Source: Chryseobacterium lactis (lineage in GTDB: Bacteria > Bacteroidota > Bacteroidia > Flavobacteriales > Weeksellaceae). Taken from it: a DNA stretch of 64,000 nucleotides. This document shows, one piece after another, positions 44,049 through 53,737 of the stretch. A program made the position numbers and the translations under genes. The stretch covers positions 186,001 to 250,000 of the forward strand of contig NZ_CP033924.1 of NCBI RefSeq assembly GCF_003815875.1, given 5' to 3'. Below the pieces are notes generated by a model. It had not been told where the DNA came from. It did no database searches and saw nothing but the letters and a program-made list of their open reading frames with translations. Position 1 is the stretch's first letter, and each line of letters begins with the position of its first letter.

Positions 44049-45803
44049 TTAGTTAACTCTTATTTGGTAAGGCATTTCCATTTTTACTTCAGACTGTAAT
44101 TTTTTATCTGTAATCTGTTGTAAAATCTCATAATTGGATTTACCTATTTTACTCTTAATAACTCTGGCAGAAACATCTTCCTCGTTAAGGTCTTTGAAAA
44201 TCTGCTCAAATGGAGACATTTTCTTAGGGAAAGAATCTACGTTATAAGATTTCAACCCTGCTTTTTGTGCGGCAAATTTTACAGCATCATTCAACGTTCC
44301 CAGTTCATCTACCAGTCCGATTTCTTTAGCGCGGGTACCACTCCATACTCTACCACCCCCGACATTATCAATCTCTTCAAAAGACTTTTTCCTGTTTTGA
44401 GTAACAAAATGGACAAATCTCTTATACGTTCCTTCAACACTTCTCGTCATCATATTAACCCCGTAAGGCGAAACTCCGTTTAACCCCGAGTAATACATAG
44501 AATTAGCATTGGTAGAAACAATATCCGCACGAATTCCGTTCTTGTTCGCAATATCTTTATAATAAGGCATCACTCCGAAAACTCCGATGGAACCTGTAAG
44601 AGTGTTGGGTTCTGAATAAATTTTATCCGCTGCCATTGCAATGTAGTACCCACCAGAAGCGGCATAGTCACCAAAAGAAACAACCAAAGGCTTTTTCTTT
44701 TTCAATTGCTGCAATTCAAATAAAATTTCATCCGAAGCATTAGCACTTCCCCCCGGAGAATTGATTCTGAAAACAACAGCCTTCACTTTATCATCATCCT
44801 GAAGCTTTTTAATATACTTTACATATCTCTCAGAATTGATATCATTATATCCATCTCCATTATTAATAGATCCTGAAGCATATAATACCGCTACCTTTTC
44901 ACCTGAAGCATCATCATCAGAATAAGAGCTGATATAGCTGGCTACTGAAATCTTATTTAGCTTCTCTTTATCTTTTAAGCTTAATTTTGACTTAATCAGA
45001 TCTTCGTACTCTGTTTTTTGAATAAGTTTATCTGCCAGTTTATATTTTAATCCTAATTCAGGTATCATTCCGTATAAACTATCTACAACTGTTCTGAACT
45101 GGGCAGTATCAATTTTTCTTGAAGCTGCCATTTTATTGGATGTATTTTTCCAAAGGTCGTTCAGAAGTGTGCTGAGCTGTTCCTTATTCTCAGGAGAAAT
45201 ATCATTTCGTAAAAAAGGTTCTACTGCAGATTTAAATTTACCATGGCGTATTACCTCGATCCCAATTCCGTATTTGTCTGCAAAGCCTTTCAGGAATGTC
45301 ACTTCAGTAGAAAGACCTTTTAATTCTATACCTCCTGAAGGATTAAGATAATACTGATCTGCTACAGACCCTAAGTAATAAGCGGATTGTGAAACTCCAT
45401 TTCCGTAAGCATACACAAACTTTCCACTCTTTTTAAAATCCTGGATCGCATTTCTAAGATCATCAATCTGGGTCAGCCCGGCGTTCAGATCATCTGCCTC
45501 AATACTTATTCCCTTAATATTATCATCTGTTTTAGCTTTGTTAATAGCTTCCAATACATCATATAAGAGGATGTTCTTATTTTGACCACTGATTCCGAAC
45601 AGTCCCATTTCTTCTTCAGTAGGACTATCTATTATTTTAGTTTTTAAATTAATCGTCAGAACCGAGTTCTTTTTCACCACTACCGACTTATCACTCCCCA
45701 TCGAACTAAACACAAGCATTATAATGAAAAAGAAGAAAAATAAGACGCAAAGTATGACAATTGCGACTATATTTGCCAAAACGTTTTTAAAGAAACTTCT
45801 CAT
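44049..45803 (-). CDS. sppA: Signal peptide peptidase SppA, 67-kDa type
   Basis: 584 residues with one N-terminal membrane helix (about 10-34) and two tandem ClpP-like domains. Catalytic Lys191 in 'HGKFKSAVEPFLRNDIS' (first domain) and nucleophile Ser383 in 'DYAASGGYYIAMAAD' (second domain) are both present. 'FRINSPGGSANASDEI' and 'TLTGSIGVFG' complete the pattern. Degrades cleaved signal peptides in the inner membrane. Divergent from folK, 21 bp apart. Confidence 0.96.
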   Translation of the reverse strand: MRSFFKNVLANIVAIVILCVLFFFFFIIMLVFSSMGSDKSVVVKKNSVLTINLKTKIIDSPTEEEMGLFGISGQNKNILLYDVLEAINKAKTDDNIKGISIEADDLNAGLTQIDDLRNAIQDFKKSGKFVYAYGNGVSQSAYYLGSVADQYYLNPSGGIELKGLSTEVTFLKGFADKYGIGIEVIRHGKFKSAVEPFLRNDISPENKEQLSTLLNDLWKNTSNKMAASRKIDTAQFRTVVDSLYGMIPELGLKYKLADKLIQKTEYEDLIKSKLSLKDKEKLNKISVASYISSYSDDDASGEKVAVLYASGSINNGDGYNDINSERYVKYIKKLQDDDKVKAVVFRINSPGGSANASDEILFELQQLKKKKPLVVSFGDYAASGGYYIAMAADKIYSEPNTLTGSIGVFGVMPYYKDIANKNGIRADIVSTNANSMYYSGLNGVSPYGVNMMTRSVEGTYKRFVHFVTQNRKKSFEEIDNVGGGRVWSGTRAKEIGLVDELGTLNDAVKFAAQKAGLKSYNVDSFPKKMSPFEQIFKDLNEEDVSARVIKSKIGKSNYEILQQITDKKLQSEVKMEMPYQIRVN

Positions 45804-45824
45804 AAATCAATCAATTTTTTCAAT

Positions 45825-46241
45825 ATGTCGCAGCAAAGGGTAGTTTTGTTACTAGGAAGTAATCTCGGAGAGCAAAAAAAAAATATAGAGCTTGCATTAC
45901 AGAAAATAGAGAATGCCGGAAATAACATTTCACAAATAAGCGAATTTTTAATATCAGACCCTGTAGAATTTGTTAGTTCCAATATTTTTTGTAATATTGC
46001 AACAGTAATATTCACGCATCTTTCACCAATTCAGCTGCTTGATTGTATTAAAAGTATAGAAGTTGAAATGGGAAGAATTAATGATTCAATCGTATCCGGA
46101 GGCTACACAGACCGAATAATAGATATTGATATCATTAAGTATAATGAATTAAACTTTGTATCAGAAAGATTAGAAATCCCTCATAAAAAACATCTTTTTG
46201 AAAGGGATTTTTCCAGAATATTATTAAAGGATTTTATTTAA
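45825..46241 (+). CDS. folK: HPPK, 6-hydroxymethyl-7,8-dihydropterin pyrophosphokinase FolK
   Basis: 138 residues, slightly short (usual about 155-160). 'VVLLLGSNLGEQKKNIELAL' (pterin site), 'DPVEFVSSNIFCNIATVIFT', 'VEMGRINDSIVSGGYTDRIIDIDIIKYNE' with the metal-binding D-x-D, and 'EIPHKKHLFERDFSRILL' (in part). Transfers pyrophosphate from ATP in folate synthesis. Starts 21 bp from divergent sppA; the first ompA-type gene follows after 17 bp and may be read through. Confidence 0.93.
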   Translation: MSQQRVVLLLGSNLGEQKKNIELALQKIENAGNNISQISEFLISDPVEFVSSNIFCNIATVIFTHLSPIQLLDCIKSIEVEMGRINDSIVSGGYTDRIIDIDIIKYNELNFVSERLEIPHKKHLFERDFSRILLKDFI

Positions 46242-46258
46242 AACATAAAACATATTGT

Positions 46259-47383
46259 ATGAAATTAGGTTTATTATTATTGGCGACACTGCCTATAGCT
46301 GCCTACGCACAAGATAGCAGTACTACAGTAAACTCTTCTACAGAGTACCCTAATACTTTTTCTTCGGGTTCCGCAAACGTGCAACCATTTAACAACAAAG
46401 CCAAGCGTTTCAGAGATTGGTCTATTTCTGTTGGTGGTGGTCCGGCATTTATGGTACACTCCGCTTTAACCTCCATTAATAAGGATAAGGTTAATTGGGG
46501 ATATAATGCTTACATCAGTATTGATAAGCAAATCTCGCATACATTCGGGGCAAGCATTATGTACACCAGAGGAGAAACAAAACAAACAGGTCAACTTCCT
46601 GGATTACCAGGACAATTGGCAGGTGTAGCAACCGCTACCACTCAGTTTGATCAGGTTTCCCTATTAGGAGACATTAACTTTTCCAATTTATTAAGAAGAG
46701 TTGATAATCATTCTCCATACCGATGGGCTTTCCATGGTTATGGTGGAATCGGACTTCAGGCATACAGAACCTCTCTGCATGACAATGACCGAAACAGATG
46801 GAGTGATAATCCTAAAAGAGTTCCTCTATTTGTTAGAAAAGAACTTGATTTTGGATCTTTATACTATCAGTTTGGTTTAGGACTAAAATATAACGTTTCT
46901 AAACTTATTGATGTTGAAGCCAGAACCATGTATCTGATCAGTGGAGAACAGTCGTTTGACGGAAGTGGATATAATAACTCAAGTTATGATCCTGCCGCAC
47001 CTGTAGAATCACAATACAGATACACTATATTGAACAACAAGAGATCTTACAATGCATGGACTGTTTCTCTGGGAGTATCTTTCAAACTAGGAAAAGCGTC
47101 ACAGTTAACACACTTGGCATGGCATGATCCACTTCAGGAAGCCTATTACAGAACTAACGTTCTTGAGAATGCTTCTACTGATTTTGTTGTATGCGAAAAA
47201 GGCGATAAAGATAATGACGGAGTATGTGATGATTGGGACAGACAGCTTGACACTCCTGCAGGAGCAAGAGTTGACGGTGCCGGAGTTGCATTAGATATGG
47301 ACCTTGATGGAGTTATAGACTTATACGATAAGTGTGTAACCGTTCCAGGACCAGTTGAAAACAACGGATGCCCAGTTAAATAA
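46259..47383 (+). CDS. OmpA-type barrel protein lacking the peptidoglycan-binding domain
   Basis: 374 residues. Signal peptide MKLGLLLLATLPIAAYA; an outer-membrane beta-barrel-like region to about 300 with 'EYPNTFSSGSANVQPFNNKAK' and 'LLGDINFSNLLRRVDNHSPY'. Then a thrombospondin type 3-like calcium linker 'CEKGDKDNDGVCDDWDRQLD' and 'DLDGVIDLYDKCVTVPGPVE', where it stops at NNGCPVK. The two downstream paralogues continue from this point into an OmpA C-terminal domain; this copy has none. More diverged from the other two than they are from each other. A 9-bp hairpin (47383-47406) follows. Confidence 0.88.
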   Translation: MKLGLLLLATLPIAAYAQDSSTTVNSSTEYPNTFSSGSANVQPFNNKAKRFRDWSISVGGGPAFMVHSALTSINKDKVNWGYNAYISIDKQISHTFGASIMYTRGETKQTGQLPGLPGQLAGVATATTQFDQVSLLGDINFSNLLRRVDNHSPYRWAFHGYGGIGLQAYRTSLHDNDRNRWSDNPKRVPLFVRKELDFGSLYYQFGLGLKYNVSKLIDVEARTMYLISGEQSFDGSGYNNSSYDPAAPVESQYRYTILNNKRSYNAWTVSLGVSFKLGKASQLTHLAWHDPLQEAYYRTNVLENASTDFVVCEKGDKDNDGVCDDWDRQLDTPAGARVDGAGVALDMDLDGVIDLYDKCVTVPGPVENNGCPVK

Positions 47384-47441
47384 CAAAGCTGCTAAAACAG
47401 CTTTGTACTTCATTCACAAAAAATCATAATAATAATACACG

Positions 47442-48965
47442 ATGAAATTAAGTTTAGCAATTGCTGCACTGGCTCTAACGATGCCAGCGGTAAGTTATGC
47501 ACAAGACTCAACTGTAGCTACTGACGGAAAGTATCCCAATACTTTTTCTTCCGGATCTGCAAATGTTTCCCCATTTACCAATAAATCAAAAAGATTTAAT
47601 GACTGGTCTATTTCAGTAGGAGCAGGAGTTCCATTGATGCAATCAGCAGATTTAACATCTATTAAAAATGGTAACGGTAAAAACCTTTTTGGATACTCTG
47701 CTTATGTAAGTATTGACAAAGCTATTACTCATGCTTTTGGAATTAATTTACAATATGACAGAGGTGAAACCAGACAAGGATGGTTCAACACCAAAGATGC
47801 TGCTCCTGATGCAAAAGCAATAGCTGGTAGAACTCAGTATGATGCGATCTCTATTTTAGGAGATATCAACTTCTCTAACCTATTGAGAAGAGTTGACAAT
47901 CATTCTCCTTACAGATGGGCACTTCATGGATATGCCGGTGTTGGTACAATCGCCTACAGAGCCTATCAGAAAGATATCAACGGACAACAACTCATGACTG
48001 AAGTAAAACCTTTCAAGCTTGGTTCAATGTTCGGACAGGCTGGTGCTGGTTTGAAATTTAAAGTAAGCAGAAGAGTTGATATTGAAGGTAGATTAATGTA
48101 TGTGATAACCGGTGATGATACCTTTGACGGAGGTGGTGATCCATACAGCCAAGTTAACAGACGTTCTTCACAAGTTTCCGACAATTTCTTTAACGCTACT
48201 TTAGGAGCATCTTTCAAACTAGGAAAAAATCAATCACATTTAATGTGGCATGATCCACTTCAGGAAATCTATTACAAACTTGATGTTTTGGCCAACAAAA
48301 AACAAGACATTGAAGTATGTAAAAAAGGAGATGCTGATAACGACGGAGTATGCGACGATTGGGACAGACAGCTTGACACTCCTGCCGGAGCAAGAGTTGA
48401 TGGTGCCGGAGTTGCTCTTGACACTGACTTAGATGGTGTAATTGACCTTTACGATAAGTGTGTAACGGTTCCTGGACCTGTTGAAAATAATGGTTGTCCG
48501 GTGAAAAAAGACAATAATCAAACTGCAGTAGAGGTAGAAAAAACATTAAAAGATATCTACTTCAACTTTAATAAAGCTACGATCAGACCAGAGTCTAACA
48601 GCAAACTGGATCTCGCAGCTTCTATTATTAAAGAAAACGGAGGAAATTATCTGTTAACAGGACATACTGATATCAAAGGAAGTGCAGCTTACAACCTGAG
48701 ATTATCTAAAGAAAGAGCAGCTGCTGTTGTATCAGCTTTAGAGAGTAGAGGTATTAGTGATAATGTATTAAAATCCAAAGGTGTAGGTTCTGCAGAAGCA
48801 AAAATTCCTGCTTCCGCTTCAGACGCCGAAAGATTGGCAGATAGAAAAGTAACAGTAAGATTTGTAGAGGGTTCAGAGTGGAATTCTATTCAAAAGAAAG
48901 ACTATGAAGACGCTCCAGTGAAGAAAGCTGTGAAAAAATCACCTGCTAAGAAAAAGAAGAAGTAA
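47442..48965 (+). CDS. OmpA family outer membrane protein with Lys-rich tail
   Basis: 507 residues. Signal peptide MKLSLAIAALALTMPAVSYA, barrel-like N-terminal region, TSP3 linker, then an OmpA C-terminal peptidoglycan-binding domain (about 362-475): 'IYFNFNKATIRPESNSKLDL', 'LLTGHTDIKGSAAYNLRLSKERA' with the Asp and Arg that bind diaminopimelate, and 'ADRKVTVRF'. After it comes a Lys-rich tail (KKAVKKSPAKKKKK), unusual at an OmpA end. Links the outer membrane to the cell wall. The first 360 residues are nearly the same as those of the 49179 gene. Confidence 0.93.
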   Translation: MKLSLAIAALALTMPAVSYAQDSTVATDGKYPNTFSSGSANVSPFTNKSKRFNDWSISVGAGVPLMQSADLTSIKNGNGKNLFGYSAYVSIDKAITHAFGINLQYDRGETRQGWFNTKDAAPDAKAIAGRTQYDAISILGDINFSNLLRRVDNHSPYRWALHGYAGVGTIAYRAYQKDINGQQLMTEVKPFKLGSMFGQAGAGLKFKVSRRVDIEGRLMYVITGDDTFDGGGDPYSQVNRRSSQVSDNFFNATLGASFKLGKNQSHLMWHDPLQEIYYKLDVLANKKQDIEVCKKGDADNDGVCDDWDRQLDTPAGARVDGAGVALDTDLDGVIDLYDKCVTVPGPVENNGCPVKKDNNQTAVEVEKTLKDIYFNFNKATIRPESNSKLDLAASIIKENGGNYLLTGHTDIKGSAAYNLRLSKERAAAVVSALESRGISDNVLKSKGVGSAEAKIPASASDAERLADRKVTVRFVEGSEWNSIQKKDYEDAPVKKAVKKSPAKKKKK

Positions 48966-48984
48966 TTCCTTATTATATGACTTA

Positions 48985-49020
48985 AACCGAAAAGAATTCT
49001 TCTTTTCGGTTCATTTTTTT
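48985..49020 (+). terminator. Terminator after the second OmpA gene
   Basis: Arms AACCGAAAAGAA/TTCTTTTCGGTT with a 3-nt loop, then CATTTTTTT. The third OmpA gene should therefore have its own promoter in 49023-49178. Confidence 0.88.
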
Positions 49021-49178
49021 TCTACTACGGAATATTTTACATACCTTTATATCATTTTACGGGCATTGCGTACTAAAACAGCTAAAAGCCAGCACATTTG
49101 CTCTGAAAAAAATTATACAAAATCACTTTTTTAACGTAAAAAATCATTTAAAATAACTTAACTTAAAAAAATAACACT

Positions 49179-50612
49179 ATGAAATTAAGTTTAGCAATTG
49201 TTGCATTAGCTTTGGCAATTCCCACTGCTATCTATGCACAAGACTCGACGGCAGTTTCAAATGGAACGTACCCTAATACTTTTTCTTCCGGATCTGCCAA
49301 TGTTTCCCCATTTAACAATAAATCGAAAAGATTTAATGACTGGGCTATTTCCGCAGGGGTTGGTGTTCCATTGATGCAATCTGCAGATTTAACATCTATC
49401 AAGAATGGTAACGGTAAAAACCTTTTTGGATATTCCGCTTATGTAAGTATTGACAAAGCCATTACTCATGCTTTTGGAATTAACTTACAATATGACAGAG
49501 GTGAAACCAGACAAGGTTGGTTCAATACCAAAGATGCTGCTCCTGATGCAAAAGCAATAGCTGGTAGAACTCAATATGATGCGATCTCTATTTTAGGAGA
49601 TATCAACTTCTCGAACCTATTGAGAAGAGTTGATAATCATTCTCCTTACAGATGGGCACTTCATGGATATGCCGGTGTTGGTACAATTGCCTACAGAGCC
49701 TATCAGAAAGATATCAACGGACAACAACTGATGACTGAAGTAAAACCTTTCAAGCTTGGTTCACTGTTCGGACAGGCTGGTGCCGGTTTAAAGTTCAAAG
49801 TTAACAGAAGAATCGACATCGAAGGTAGATTAATGTATGTGATAACCGGTGATGATACATTTGACGGAGGCGGTGATCCATACAGCCAAGTTAACAGACG
49901 TTCTTCTCAAGTTTCCGACAACTTCTTTAACGCAACTTTAGGGGTATCTTTGAAATTAGGAAAACACGAATCTCACTTAATGTGGCATGATCCACTTCAG
50001 GAAATCTATTACAAGCTTGATGTTTTGGCCAACAAAAATCAGGATATCGAGGTATGTAAAAAAGGAGATGCTGATAACGATGGAGTATGCGACGATTGGG
50101 ACAGACAACTTGACACTCCTGCCGGAGCAAGAGTTGATGGTGCCGGAGTTGCTCTTGACACTGACTTAGATGGTGTAATTGACCTTTACGATAAGTGTGT
50201 AACGGTTCCTGGACCTGTTGAAAACAACGGTTGCCCAGTAACTACAGGACCTGTAATTGAAACAGAAACTAAATTAGAAGGAATTGAATTTGACTTAAAT
50301 TCTGACAGAATTTTACCATCAAATACACCAATCCTGAACAATGCTGTAAACTATATCAATTCTTCAACAGGTGCTTACAATGTAATCGGAGCTACTGATA
50401 CAAGAGGTACTGATGCTTACAACCAAAAGCTATCTCAAAGAAGAGCAAACAACGTTAAAAATTATTTAATTAAAAACGGTGTTCAATCTGGTAAACTAAA
50501 TTCAATAGGAAAAGGTAAAAAAGACCTTAAATATCCTGAGTGCGAACCAGCAACAAAATGCCCTGAATGGAAAAACAGAGCAAACAGAAGAGTTTACTTC
50601 GAAGCTAAATAA
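49179..50612 (+). CDS. OmpA family outer membrane protein, third tandem paralogue
   Basis: 477 residues. Signal peptide MKLSLAIVALALAIPTAIYA. N-terminal barrel and TSP3 linker almost identical to those of the 47442 gene at protein and DNA level. The C-terminal domain is a different, diverged OmpA type: 'IEFDLNSDRILPSNTPILNN', 'GATDTRGTDAYNQKLSQRRANNV' (Asp and Arg kept, His of GHTD replaced by Ala) and 'ECEPATKCPEWKNRANRRVYF' with a Cys pair. No Lys-rich tail. Anchors the outer membrane to peptidoglycan, perhaps with another ligand preference. Confidence 0.93.
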   Translation: MKLSLAIVALALAIPTAIYAQDSTAVSNGTYPNTFSSGSANVSPFNNKSKRFNDWAISAGVGVPLMQSADLTSIKNGNGKNLFGYSAYVSIDKAITHAFGINLQYDRGETRQGWFNTKDAAPDAKAIAGRTQYDAISILGDINFSNLLRRVDNHSPYRWALHGYAGVGTIAYRAYQKDINGQQLMTEVKPFKLGSLFGQAGAGLKFKVNRRIDIEGRLMYVITGDDTFDGGGDPYSQVNRRSSQVSDNFFNATLGVSLKLGKHESHLMWHDPLQEIYYKLDVLANKNQDIEVCKKGDADNDGVCDDWDRQLDTPAGARVDGAGVALDTDLDGVIDLYDKCVTVPGPVENNGCPVTTGPVIETETKLEGIEFDLNSDRILPSNTPILNNAVNYINSSTGAYNVIGATDTRGTDAYNQKLSQRRANNVKNYLIKNGVQSGKLNSIGKGKKDLKYPECEPATKCPEWKNRANRRVYFEAK

Positions 50613-50634
50613 TAAACTTTTTAATTATTATATA

Positions 50635-50661
50635 AAAGTCACGCCATGCGTGGCTTTTTTT
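50635..50661 (+). terminator. Terminator after the third OmpA gene
   Basis: Arms AAAGTCACGC/GCGTGGCTTT (one G-T pair), 3-nt loop, T-run. Confidence 0.85.
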
Positions 50662-50689
50662 ATTTTAATACTTTCCCTATTTTTACGTC

Positions 50690-52594
50690 ATGATTTCTTC
50701 GCAGGATTTTCAAAAATTAAAATATGATACTCTTAAGTATTTTTGGGGCTACACCGGCTTCAGGGATTCTCAGGAAGAAATCATCAATTCCGTTCTTAAT
50801 GAAAAAGATACGCTGGTTCTACTTCCTACCGGTGCCGGGAAGTCTTTATGTTACCAGCTTCCTGCCTTATTAAAAGAAGGAACCTGCCTCGTTATCTCGC
50901 CATTGCTTGCTTTAATGAAGGATCAGGTAAACCAGCTTAAGTTCCGTGGGATAGATGCTGAGTATCTGTCTTCAGAATTGGATGAATATGATGCTGAAAA
51001 CATTTATAACCGTTGTAAGGAAGGGCTTACGAAACTTTTATATGTTTCTCCTGAACGATTAACAAATAGTCAGTTTCTACAGAATATTGAAGAAATTCAG
51101 CTATCATTCATCGCGGTCGACGAAGCCCACTGTATTTCAGAATGGGGACAGGATTTCCGTCCAAGTTATCAGAATATTAAAAACTTCAGAACTAACAATC
51201 CTGAAATTCCTTGTTTGGCCTTAACTGCTACGGCCACTCCAAAAGTACTGGAAGAAATCAAAAATAAACTGGAACTGAAAAATCCAGGTGTTTTCCAAAA
51301 AAGTTTTAAAAGAGATAATATCAGAATTTTTTCAGAAGAAGTTTCCGATAAATTCCAACGTGTCCTTGATATCCTTAAATACAACAATGATTCGGGAATC
51401 GTATATGTAAGAACCCGAAAAGAAGCAGAATTACTGGATGAATTTTTGAAAAAAAATCAATTAAAAAATGTTGATTACTTTCATGCCGGGCTAACTACAA
51501 AAGAAAAAAACACCAGACAAGCTACCTGGAACAAAAGTGATAATCATGTGTTGATTTCCACCAACGCGTTTGGAATGGGAATCGATAAGGACAATGTACG
51601 TTTTGTGATCCACTACTCACCTGCTGCATCTTTAGAAAATTATTATCAGGAAATCGGAAGGTCAGGAAGAGATGGAAAAGACAGTTTTGCGTTTATGCTT
51701 TGGAATAAGCAGGAGCTTTCGAATTTTGATGAGATTTTAAAAAATCAAACTCCGAATAAGGCTGAATTTTTAAGAATTATCAGCTACCTCTACTCTATTT
51801 TTCAGGTCGCAGAATTTGAGTTGCCGGAAAAAACATTCCAGCTTAATAGTTCAGGAATACAAAACTTCACAAGATTATCAAAGGCAAAAATCAATAATGT
51901 TCTTGGCTTTTTGCATAATCAGGAAATCATTTATTATAATGACAATAAAAGCCTGTCTTCTCTGGAGCTTTTTATTAAGGCTGATGAAATAGATCAATTA
52001 CCTCAAAAAGATGCTTATTTCATAGAGCTTCTTCTCCGTACCATGTCCGGAATCACTACGCACAAAGTATTATTTAGCGAACAACAGGTAAGTAATAAAA
52101 TCGGAGTTGGTCTTCCATTAATAAAAGAACGACTTAAAGAACTTCAACAGAAAAACTACCTTGAATACATCGACGGTGCTTTGTCTAGCATCAAGTTCTT
52201 AAAACCTCGGGATGAAAGAGCTATTCAGAATGCTTACTGGAAACTGTTTGAACACATTCAGAAAAATAAAATCCAGAAATGGGAAGAGATGAAATTTTAC
52301 GTAGAAAATAACGACTACTGCAAAATGAAACTTATCCTGGCTTATTTTGGAGAGAAAAATTCAAAAAATTGTGGACAGTGTTCTGTTTGTGAAAAAAATA
52401 AACAATCCATTTTCGGAAAGAATATTTCCCAGCAGATTATTAATTTATTATCTAAGAAGCCTTCAACCATCGAGGAACTTTCTGTACAACTGAGTTATCA
52501 TTCTAAAAATAATATCCTGGAAAACCTTATTTTTCTTTTAGATTCCGGAAAGATAAAAATGCTGAACTTCAGAACCTATGCAATTAATCATTAG
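50690..52594 (+). CDS. recQ: ATP-dependent DNA helicase RecQ
   Basis: 634 residues. Superfamily 2 3'-5' helicase: Walker A 'LLPTGAGKSLCYQLPALL' (Lys51), Walker B 'VDEAHCISEWGQDFRPSY', 'ALTATATPKV', 'STNAFGMGIDKDNVRFVIHY' and the arginine finger motif 'EIGRSGRDGKDS'. The RecQ-C-terminal region carries the zinc cysteines (CKMKLILAYFG ... CGQCSVC). The end, 'QQIINLLSKKPSTIEELSVQLS', is a short helical region where others have HRDC, so HRDC seems absent or degenerate. Acts in recombination and fork repair. This short form is common in Bacteroidota, which often have several RecQ paralogues. Confidence 0.94.
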   Translation: MISSQDFQKLKYDTLKYFWGYTGFRDSQEEIINSVLNEKDTLVLLPTGAGKSLCYQLPALLKEGTCLVISPLLALMKDQVNQLKFRGIDAEYLSSELDEYDAENIYNRCKEGLTKLLYVSPERLTNSQFLQNIEEIQLSFIAVDEAHCISEWGQDFRPSYQNIKNFRTNNPEIPCLALTATATPKVLEEIKNKLELKNPGVFQKSFKRDNIRIFSEEVSDKFQRVLDILKYNNDSGIVYVRTRKEAELLDEFLKKNQLKNVDYFHAGLTTKEKNTRQATWNKSDNHVLISTNAFGMGIDKDNVRFVIHYSPAASLENYYQEIGRSGRDGKDSFAFMLWNKQELSNFDEILKNQTPNKAEFLRIISYLYSIFQVAEFELPEKTFQLNSSGIQNFTRLSKAKINNVLGFLHNQEIIYYNDNKSLSSLELFIKADEIDQLPQKDAYFIELLLRTMSGITTHKVLFSEQQVSNKIGVGLPLIKERLKELQQKNYLEYIDGALSSIKFLKPRDERAIQNAYWKLFEHIQKNKIQKWEEMKFYVENNDYCKMKLILAYFGEKNSKNCGQCSVCEKNKQSIFGKNISQQIINLLSKKPSTIEELSVQLSYHSKNNILENLIFLLDSGKIKMLNFRTYAINH

Positions 52595-52699
52595 TAATGA
52601 GTAATGAATAATGAGTAATTTGTAACAAATATTTTCACAAAATTTCGTTACCGTCTTAGCTCTTACTCTTTTTCAATTTTCAACTATTAAGTAAAAACT

Positions 52700-52707
52700 T
52701 ATCTTTG
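52700..52707 (+). promoter_or_regulatory. TATCTTTG box directly before fmt
   Basis: TAnnTTTG box that ends 4 nt before ATG 52712, so the transcript would begin at about the start codon (leaderless). Confidence 0.5.
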
Positions 52708-52711
52708 TAGT

Positions 52712-53656
52712 ATGAAATCATTGAAAGTCGTTTTTTTAGGAACTCCCGAATTTGCTAAAACCTCTTTGGAGACTATCCATCAATCTCATCATCATGTAGT
52801 AGGTGTTGTAACCGTTGCTGACAAAGCCAGCGGACGTGGACAAAAAATTAACCAGTCACCGGTAAAAGTATATGCTGCAGAAAATAATATTCCTGTTTTT
52901 CAACCTGAAAAATTAAGAAATCCTGAATTCTTAGAAGAGCTTAGAAAGCTGGATGCCGATGTTTTTGTGGTAGTAGCGTTCAGGATGATGCCCAAAATTC
53001 TTTTTGAAATGCCTGCAATGGGAACTTTCAATCTTCATGCTTCTTTATTACCGGATTACAGAGGTGCTGCACCTATCAATTATGCAGTCATTAATGGTGA
53101 AGAAAAAACCGGAGCTACTACTTTCTTTATTAACGAAAAGATCGATGAAGGAAACATTCTTCTACAGGAAGAATTGGAAATTTTACCTGATGAGAATGCC
53201 GGAAGCCTTCATGACAGACTTATGGAAATGGGCTCAAAATTAGTTGTAAAAACATTGGATGGCCTTGCTGAAAATACTATTGAGGAAAAACCTCAGCCAC
53301 AAGTTGAGCATCCTAAAAATGCATATAAAATTTTTAAAGAAGATACCAAAATCAATTGGGACGCTTCTTCAAAAACCATACATCAGTTCATATTGGGAAT
53401 GTCACCGTATCCTGCTGCTTTTACAATTTTAAAAATCGGAACGGAAGAGAAAGGATTAAAAATATTTGGAGGTACATTCGAAATTTCAAATCATGGGAAG
53501 CCTGCCGGAACATTAGATATTTCTAAAAACGAATTTAAAATTTATACGCAGGACGGAATTTATTTTCCACAGGAACTTCAATTGGAAGGAAAAAAAAGAA
53601 TGACCGTGAAAGATTTACTGAATGGTTTCAGAAATTTTGATGAAATCACCCTGTAA
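52712..53656 (+). CDS. fmt: Methionyl-tRNA formyltransferase
   Basis: 314 residues, normal. Formylates initiator Met-tRNA with 10-formyl-THF. N-terminal Rossmann domain 'KVVFLGTPEFAKTSLETI', catalytic Asn/His/Asp in 'NLHASLLPDYRGAAPINYAV' and 'INEKIDEGNILLQEEL'; C-terminal OB-like domain 'RFSIYTQDGIYFPQELQLEG' in part ('FKIYTQDGIYF'). The start is fixed by the promoter box only 4 nt upstream. Monocistronic; an inverted repeat follows. Confidence 0.95.
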   Translation: MKSLKVVFLGTPEFAKTSLETIHQSHHHVVGVVTVADKASGRGQKINQSPVKVYAAENNIPVFQPEKLRNPEFLEELRKLDADVFVVVAFRMMPKILFEMPAMGTFNLHASLLPDYRGAAPINYAVINGEEKTGATTFFINEKIDEGNILLQEELEILPDENAGSLHDRLMEMGSKLVVKTLDGLAENTIEEKPQPQVEHPKNAYKIFKEDTKINWDASSKTIHQFILGMSPYPAAFTILKIGTEEKGLKIFGGTFEISNHGKPAGTLDISKNEFKIYTQDGIYFPQELQLEGKKRMTVKDLLNGFRNFDEITL

Positions 53657-53674
53657 TATGTACTGATACTCAAT

Positions 53675-53724
53675 TTTTAACCACAAAAGACACAACTTTT
53701 GTTCGAAAACTTCTGTGGTTAAAA
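53675..53724. terminator. Bidirectional hairpin between fmt and the Crp/Fnr gene
   Basis: Perfect 11-bp arms TTTTAACCACA (53675-53685) and TGTGGTTAAAA (53714-53724) with a 28-nt loop. Confidence 0.6.
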
Positions 53725-53737
53725 TATTGGTTATAGA

